DNA of 19,658 nucleotides from GYS-P2D sp964522505 (GTDB lineage: Bacteria > Bacteroidota > Bacteroidia > Chitinophagales > Saprospiraceae). The translations under genes were made by a program, and so were the position numbers. Location: positions 1 through 19,658 of the forward strand of contig CAZFWJ010000062.1 in the NCBI GenBank assembly GCA_964522505.1, read 5' to 3'. Numbering within the stretch: position 1 is the stretch's first letter; each line of letters begins with the position of its first letter. This document shows, piece after piece, positions 15,868 to 19,658 of the stretch. The notes beneath the pieces are model-generated. The model was not told where the DNA came from. It did not search any database and saw only the letters and a program-made list of their open reading frames with translations.

Positions 15868-15882
15868 AGTTGTCTACCTTTG
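15853..15882 (+). promoter_or_regulatory. Bacteroidota-type promoter for the PLP enzyme
   Basis: TACCTTTG at 15875-15882 is an exact -7 box. At the standard 19-base distance is CTG (15853-15855), two of three bases of the -33 TTG, located inside the descending arm of the HU terminator. The predicted start near 15886-15888 leaves a leader of about 17 bases. The -7 box also sits in a small palindrome, TCTAC-CTTT-GTAGA. Confidence 0.7.
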
Positions 15883-15903
15883 TAGATTCAACAAAATATA
15901 GCA

Positions 15904-17046
15904 ATGAAGTTCGAGACTAAGACCATTCATGCTGGTATAGAACCAGATTCGACTACTGGAGCAATTATGACTCCGATCTATCAGACCAGCACCTATGTAC
16001 AGGAAGCACCAGGAAAGCATAAAGGATATGAATATGCTCGTACCCAAAACCCTACTCGTACAGTCTTAGAGGCCAACTTAGCAGCACTTGAAAATGCAGA
16101 GTATGGAATCTCATTTTCTAGCGGATTGGCGGCAATGGATGCGATCTTAAAGATGTATGGACCAGGTGATGAGATTGTCTCTACTAATGATCTATATGGT
16201 GGTTCATATCGATTGATGACAAAGATTTTTTCACGCTTTGGAATAAAGAGTCGATATATTGGAATGGATGACCCAAGTTCTGTTGGTGCACAATTGACCA
16301 CAGATACCAAACTACTCTGGATAGAGACACCTACTAATCCAATGCTCAATGTTGTAGATATTGAAGCGCTTGTTAAGGTCGCTCACGCTAAAGGTATCAT
16401 GGTATGTGTGGACAATACCTTTAGTTCTCCATACCTACAGAACCCAATCGATTATGGAGCGGATATGGTATTGCATTCTGCGACGAAATACATAGGAGGA
16501 CACTCTGATGTCATTCATGGGTGTGTCCTAACTAATAATAAGGATATTGCTGATGAACTAAGATTTATCCAAAATGCAGCTGGGGCAGTACCTGGCCCTA
16601 TGGATTGTTTTTTAATCTTGAGGGGTATCAAAACCTTGCATCTCAGAGTTCAGCGTAGCTGCGAGAATGCTGAGCAGATCGCCCACTTTCTAAAGAATCA
16701 CAATAAAGTCTCTAAAGTATATTGGCCGGGATTCGAAGATCACCCAAATCATGATATAGCAGCTAAGCAGATGCGCATGTTTGGTGGGATGGTGTCATTT
16801 GACTTGATTGATAATAGCTATGATTCGGCTGAGAAAATCTTGAGCGGGACACATTTGTTCTCATTAGCGGAATCCTTAGGCGGTGTAGAGTCTCTTATAG
16901 GTCATCCAGCGAGTATGACGCATGCCTCTATTCCTAAAGAAGAACGTTTGAAAGTAGGCCTAACTGATTCTCTGATTAGACTCAGTGTAGGAATCGAAAA
17001 TATAGAGGATCTAAAGAAAGATCTCGATAAGGCATTGCAAGCTTAG
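15904..17046 (+). CDS. metB: Cystathionine gamma-synthase/lyase-type PLP enzyme
   Basis: A 380-residue cytosolic enzyme of the Cys/Met metabolism PLP family. The cofactor lysine is K195 in HSATKYIGGHSD, D170 in CVDNTFSSPY binds the pyridine nitrogen, Y44 and R46 (YEYARTQNPT) bind the phosphate across the dimer, Y98 (NDLYGG) stacks on the ring, and the substrate-carboxylate arginine lies in LIRLSVGIE near the C-terminus. These are shared by cystathionine gamma-synthase (methionine synthesis), gamma-lyase (cysteine synthesis) and relatives, so the direction is not fixed by sequence. The blocks GPMDCFLILRGIKTL and SLAESLGGVESLIGHPASMTHA match proteins commonly annotated as gamma-synthase in this phylum. 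It has its own promoter and overlaps the convergent MbnP-like gene by four bases (TTAG). Confidence 0.9.
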   Translation: MKFETKTIHAGIEPDSTTGAIMTPIYQTSTYVQEAPGKHKGYEYARTQNPTRTVLEANLAALENAEYGISFSSGLAAMDAILKMYGPGDEIVSTNDLYGGSYRLMTKIFSRFGIKSRYIGMDDPSSVGAQLTTDTKLLWIETPTNPMLNVVDIEALVKVAHAKGIMVCVDNTFSSPYLQNPIDYGADMVLHSATKYIGGHSDVIHGCVLTNNKDIADELRFIQNAAGAVPGPMDCFLILRGIKTLHLRVQRSCENAEQIAHFLKNHNKVSKVYWPGFEDHPNHDIAAKQMRMFGGMVSFDLIDNSYDSAEKILSGTHLFSLAESLGGVESLIGHPASMTHASIPKEERLKVGLTDSLIRLSVGIENIEDLKKDLDKALQA

Positions 17047-17777
17047 TTACGTTGTATAGCTTCTTGCCAGTTATCTATTAGGAAGCTAGCTTCGTTGATC
17101 TGGGCAAGACTGTGGATGTTAGTTGTCTCGACTATATCGAAGACTGTACCATTGCTCTCGAATATACTATGTACATCTATGTCGATGTCAAGAGAGTAAT
17201 TATCACCAGAATGATTTATGCCATCCATAGTTATAGTCCTCATGATGTCATCGGATCCTAAGTGCAATGCAAAAGTGCTCTCTGGATTACCGTCATTATC
17301 TAAGTCAATAAGGCCTTCGATCTTTGCGAAAACGTAGCTTTCCCATCCGATCCAGTATTCGGCACTGTTAGAGAGATCACTCTCAACGGGATAGTCATTA
17401 GGTGCCAGCGCATTTTGTCCTGGAGTGAGTCCAAGATTAAATGTTGCTGAACTAATGTTCGGCATCTCTAAATTTTCAGAAATAACTTGAAAACCTATTG
17501 CTGCTGACTCTGCGTCTACGTGGCTCTGAGTCAGATTAATATGCTGAGCTTCAAATAGTTCAACACTTTCAGTGCCATCCGATACTGAGAGATCTGACAT
17601 GAAGAAACTCACTCTATTGAACCTGATAGTTCTACCATCAGGATAAGTGTAATCTTGTGTCATGATTAATGGAGAGTCTTCAAAACTCAACTGTACATTC
17701 ATGTCGAATTGTGAGGTGTCATCACCACACGATACGAGTAAAATTGTCAAAAACAAGAGTACGATCAGCGCCTTCAT
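17043..17777 (-). CDS. MbnP-like lipoprotein
   Basis: A 244-residue lipoprotein. The signal peptide ends at LLVSC (C17) and is followed by GDD, an acidic start that in Bacteroidota can act as an export tag to the cell surface. The body matches MbnP-type proteins: RFNRVSFFMSDLSVSDG (52-68), FNLGLTPGQNA (113-123) and EYWIGWESYVFAKIEGL (about 140-156), including paired tryptophans thought to be involved in copper chemistry in the methanobactin-associated relatives. DLDNDGNPE after that block resembles a calcium-binding loop. The usual MbnH cytochrome peroxidase partner is not beside it, so it may act alone or with a distant partner. The start at 17775-17777 places the signal directly at the N-terminus. 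Confidence 0.75.
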   Translation of the reverse strand: MKALIVLLFLTILLVSCGDDTSQFDMNVQLSFEDSPLIMTQDYTYPDGRTIRFNRVSFFMSDLSVSDGTESVELFEAQHINLTQSHVDAESAAIGFQVISENLEMPNISSATFNLGLTPGQNALAPNDYPVESDLSNSAEYWIGWESYVFAKIEGLIDLDNDGNPESTFALHLGSDDIMRTITMDGINHSGDNYSLDIDIDVHSIFESNGTVFDIVETTNIHSLAQINEASFLIDNWQEAIQRN

Positions 17778-17911
17778 GATAAAATCTTATTTAAATCCTA
17801 ACGCTATAATATGGACAAATGATGTACCAAAAGGAAGTTTATTGAATCTAAGTATGATATAATTAAGGATATCCGCTCTTTGTGTCGTTCAAAGGATAGA
17901 TAGTTAGTGTG

Positions 17912-18613
17912 TTAGTTGATAATGTTGATAGCATTCATAACTATGGCTTTATGAGCACGACTAATCGGGACAACTTTTTTATTTATCACGAGTGTATTCT
18001 CTTGGATGTCTTTGATCTTGTCCATATTTACGATGTACGATCTATGTACTTTGAGTAGTCTAGGATGATTTAATTTGATATGAAGATGCTTTAAAGCTAT
18101 GTTAATCACATGCACTTTGTCGACGGTGATAACCTTGACATAATCTCCAACATTTTCAAAGTAGAGTATGTCATCAATTGATATACGTACAAGTCTACCA
18201 TCAACTCTGACATAGATCTCTTTGAGATTACTATCACGGGCTATTTCTTTTAAGTAACTGTCGCGACTTACAGCCTTTTGTATAGATTTTAGGAATCGAT
18301 CTTTAGTGATTGGTTTTTTGATGAAATCAGTTACTTCGTACTCAAATGCTTCATAGGCATACTCCTTATTACTTGTTGTGAAGATGACCTGCGGTAGGCT
18401 TGGTAGTTTGTCCAGCAGCTCCAGTCCTGTTAACTCGGGCATCTCTATGTCAAGTAGCATGAGATCTATGGACTCCTTAGTAACGTAGTTAAGGGCTTCA
18501 ATAGGATCTTGAAATGAAGCTTTCAAATCAAGGGTTGCCACTTTTTTACAAAGATTCTCGAGAGATTTTATAGCAATCTTCTCGTCATCTATAATTACCG
18601 TCTTTAATGCCAT
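17912..18613 (-). CDS. LytTR-type response regulator
   Basis: A 233-residue response regulator. A receiver domain (about 3-115) has the acidic pair D9/D10, phospho-acceptor D55 in LMLLDIEMPELTG, T79/T80 and K100 (KKP). A LytTR DNA-binding domain follows (about 134-231), with DILYFENVGDYVKV and LLKVHRSYIVNMDKI as diagnostic blocks. It should bind DNA as a dimer at spaced direct repeats. The linker carries a two-copy nine-residue repeat (RDSYLKEIA, RDSNLKEIY; 117-134). The gene lies 9 bases downstream of an Hpt gene and is probably cotranscribed with it. No histidine kinase is present. The MbnP-like gene is downstream on the same strand, 134 bases away. Confidence 0.93.
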   Translation of the reverse strand: MALKTVIIDDEKIAIKSLENLCKKVATLDLKASFQDPIEALNYVTKESIDLMLLDIEMPELTGLELLDKLPSLPQVIFTTSNKEYAYEAFEYEVTDFIKKPITKDRFLKSIQKAVSRDSYLKEIARDSNLKEIYVRVDGRLVRISIDDILYFENVGDYVKVITVDKVHVINIALKHLHIKLNHPRLLKVHRSYIVNMDKIKDIQENTLVINKKVVPISRAHKAIVMNAINIIN

Positions 18614-18622
18614 ATGTCTTAC

Positions 18623-19018
18623 TTAACTGATTTTATCCAGATGAGCCAATAACTGTTTTCTTTGATTGCTAATAATCGGAATTTTTACAATAAGTATCTC
18701 ATCTATTTTTTGATAAAGTAGCTGTATTTGATCAAGCTTGTTGTTGCTAGCCGCTGTTTCCAGAGCTTTGAACTGCTCAGTAACATCAGTGAGACCAACC
18801 ATGCTGAATGTAGGTTTTAACTTGTGAGCGCAGGCGCGAATATCGGAGCATTTTTTAGATGCTATCAATTTCTTTAGTTTGCCATACTCCTCATCAAATG
18901 TGTCTAAAAATATTTCAAATATATCGGCAGCATATTCCATATCACCTTCATACACCTCTTTTAGAAAGGCTACATCAAGTTGATCTGAAAACCTAAATGG
19001 TTCGACTGATTGTTTCAT
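18623..19018 (-). CDS. Stand-alone Hpt phosphotransfer protein
   Basis: A 131-residue histidine phosphotransfer protein. The phosphorylated histidine is H65 in ACAHKLKPTFSMVGL, within a helical bundle (about 14-110) made of the segments LKEVYEGDMEYAADIFEIFL, the H65 helix, and TDVTEQFKALETAA. It has no transmembrane segment or catalytic domain and should move phosphate between a hybrid kinase and a receiver. The nearest receiver is D55 of the LytTR regulator encoded 9 bases downstream, which makes that protein the likely partner. The kinase is not in this window. Confidence 0.9.
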   Translation of the reverse strand: MKQSVEPFRFSDQLDVAFLKEVYEGDMEYAADIFEIFLDTFDEEYGKLKKLIASKKCSDIRACAHKLKPTFSMVGLTDVTEQFKALETAASNNKLDQIQLLYQKIDEILIVKIPIISNQRKQLLAHLDKIS

Positions 19019-19451
19019 TTTAATATTGGATTCTTTTGTTTTGATCTAAGTGTTTAATTAATGCGATAAGGTTCAGATAAGGAGATATCTTATTGAGAAG
19101 TTACTCAATTAAGTGAAAAGTATATGAGTCTTCCACTATGCGATCTATTCTGCTCAGTCATCAGGTTTCCTTTCGTGAACAGTCTATACAGATTCCGAAA
19201 TTACTAATATTTTGAGCCATCTATACTATACTATGTACTCCCCTTATTGCTTAATTTTCACTTGTAACGCTCTTTGTCAATCAGATCATATATTAGTCAG
19301 ATTTTGACCTCGTAAGCTAAGGACAATAGTTGGAGAAGTTCTAATTTATTTATGTAATGTATATAAATTGTAGGGCATATGCCGGCTTTACCATTGTACC
19401 TGACTTGGGAGGTGAAAAAGACTTAATATTTCCAAAAAGTTTTGACACAAG

Positions 19452-19471
19452 ACTTGACAATGTCGTCAAGT
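19452..19471 (+). promoter_or_regulatory. Inverted repeat overlapping the sigma-factor promoter
   Basis: ACTTGAC (19452-19458) and GTCAAGT (19465-19471) form a perfect 7-bp inverted repeat with a 6-base spacer. Another TTGACA lies one turn upstream (19442-19447, 12-bp period). The repeat covers the TTG proposed as the -33 element, so a protein bound here could repress or activate the sigma gene. The binding protein is unknown. Confidence 0.5.
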
Positions 19472-19484
19472 ACTCTTTTATTTG
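19454..19484 (+). promoter_or_regulatory. Candidate promoter of the ECF sigma gene
   Basis: TTG at 19454-19456, a 20-base spacer, and TTTATTTG at 19477-19484, which differs from TAnnTTTG at one position. Transcription would start near 19490, leaving a leader of about 87 bases to the ATG at 19577. Confidence 0.45.
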
Positions 19485-19576
19485 TGCATATCATTCACAT
19501 AATTATATCTATATAAGTAAAATTCTACTCTAATTGTACACACGATTTCCTTACTAACAGAAATGTTATTAGAGTT

Positions 19577-19658
19577 ATGAATTATAAAAAGTTGAATGAT
19601 CGTAAGCTTATAGAGCTTTACCTTGAGGGAGATGAGAAGTCTTTCGAAATCCTACTAA
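19577..19658 (+). CDS. RNA polymerase ECF sigma factor, N-terminus only (partial)
   Basis: An open frame from ATG at 19577 to the window end gives 27 residues (MNYKKLNDRKLIELYLEGDE, then KSFEILL). The block DRKLIELYLEGDEKSFEILL matches the start of region 2 of ECF-type sigma-70 factors, which usually reads as a short acidic helix followed by a leucine-rich one (for example LI..Y..GDE.AF..L). The rest, including the -10 and -35 recognition regions, is outside the window. No Shine-Dalgarno sequence is visible. The gene diverges from the Hpt/LytTR pair, which suggests shared control. Confidence 0.75.
   Translation, partial: MNYKKLNDRKLIELYLEGDEKSFEILL

Larger units (their letters stand above)
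19019..19576. other. 558-base divergent control region without a gene
   Basis: This lies between the Hpt gene (minus) and the ECF sigma factor (plus). I find no supportable gene; the longest small frame noticed is a 15-codon one at 19379-19426 with no other support. It holds five TTGAC/GTCAA half-sites (19276-19280, 19304-19308, 19442-19446, 19454-19458, 19465-19469), two copies of TCAGAT 16 bases apart (19281 and 19297), and a candidate sigma-factor promoter. The paired GATAAGG at about 19064-19082 is a minor direct repeat. Confidence 0.6.

Noticed and set aside
17860..17911. CAAAGGATAG on the plus strand as a -7 box for the MbnP-like gene
   Set aside because: The spacing is one base too long (CAAA-3-TA) and no -33 element stands at a suitable distance.
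19379..19426. 15-codon frame in the region before the sigma factor
   Set aside because: Too short, with no ribosome-binding site, promoter or recognisable motif; expected by chance.
1..19658. tRNA, rRNA, CRISPR, insertion sequence, phage or integron features
   Set aside because: No cloverleaf-like segments, regular spacer arrays, transposase or integrase motifs, or terminal repeats were seen on either strand.

Overview
The window is AT-rich bacterial DNA from a member of the Bacteroidota. Support for this: two PorP/SprF-type outer-membrane proteins and a PorW/SprE-type lipoprotein (both restricted to type IX secretion/gliding in this phylum), a GSCFA-domain protein, a small HAD protein typical of the phylum, and three clean TAnnTTTG promoter boxes, the -7 element read by the phylum's primary sigma factor. 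Start codons mostly lack a Shine-Dalgarno sequence. A Saprospiria-like marine or activated-sludge lineage is my guess, not something the sequence proves.

Layout. (1) 1-2163: an amidohydrolase (+) meets a GSCFA hydrolase (-) tail to tail. (2) 2164-5655: two tandem PorP/SprF paralogues (+), followed by a bactofilin and two small membrane proteins of the AtpZ/AtpI type (+). (3) 5661-8663: a very large TPR lipoprotein of the PorW/SprE type (-). (4) 8838-10126: an M23 (LytM) endopeptidase coupled by a TAATG overlap to a HAD-fold protein (+). (5) 10123-11034: a TIGR01777-type NAD(P)-dependent epimerase-like protein (-). (6) 11120-15274: an Opp/Dpp-type ABC importer operon (lipoprotein binding protein plus two permeases, no ATPase gene) (+). 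(7) 15275-15872: an AT-rich leader, an HU DNA-binding protein and a strong terminator. (8) 15904-17046: a cystathionine gamma-synthase-type PLP enzyme (+). (9) 17043-17777: an MbnP-like lipoprotein (-). (10) 17912-19018: an Hpt phosphotransfer protein and a LytTR response regulator (-). (11) 19019-19576: a 558-base control region, then the first 27 codons of an ECF sigma factor (+) cut by the window edge.

Working together. Regions 2-4 form an envelope neighbourhood: outer-membrane and lipoprotein parts of type IX secretion, a bactofilin cytoskeleton, and a peptidoglycan endopeptidase. The AtpZ/AtpI pair usually precedes the F1Fo-ATPase operon, but no ATPase subunit genes follow here. Regions 10-11 look like a signalling hub: a phosphorelay pair without its kinase, diverging from a sigma factor across a control region with a cluster of TTGAC half-sites.

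I see no tRNA, rRNA, CRISPR array, insertion sequence or phage gene. Most of the window is ordinary chromosomal backbone. The features most worth checking are the inserted segments in both ABC permeases, the 11-bp perfect inverted repeat upstream of the PorP pair, the nested inverted repeat in the bactofilin leader, the likely leaderless endopeptidase transcript, and the TTGAC cluster before the sigma factor. I did not find a clearly new multi-gene system.
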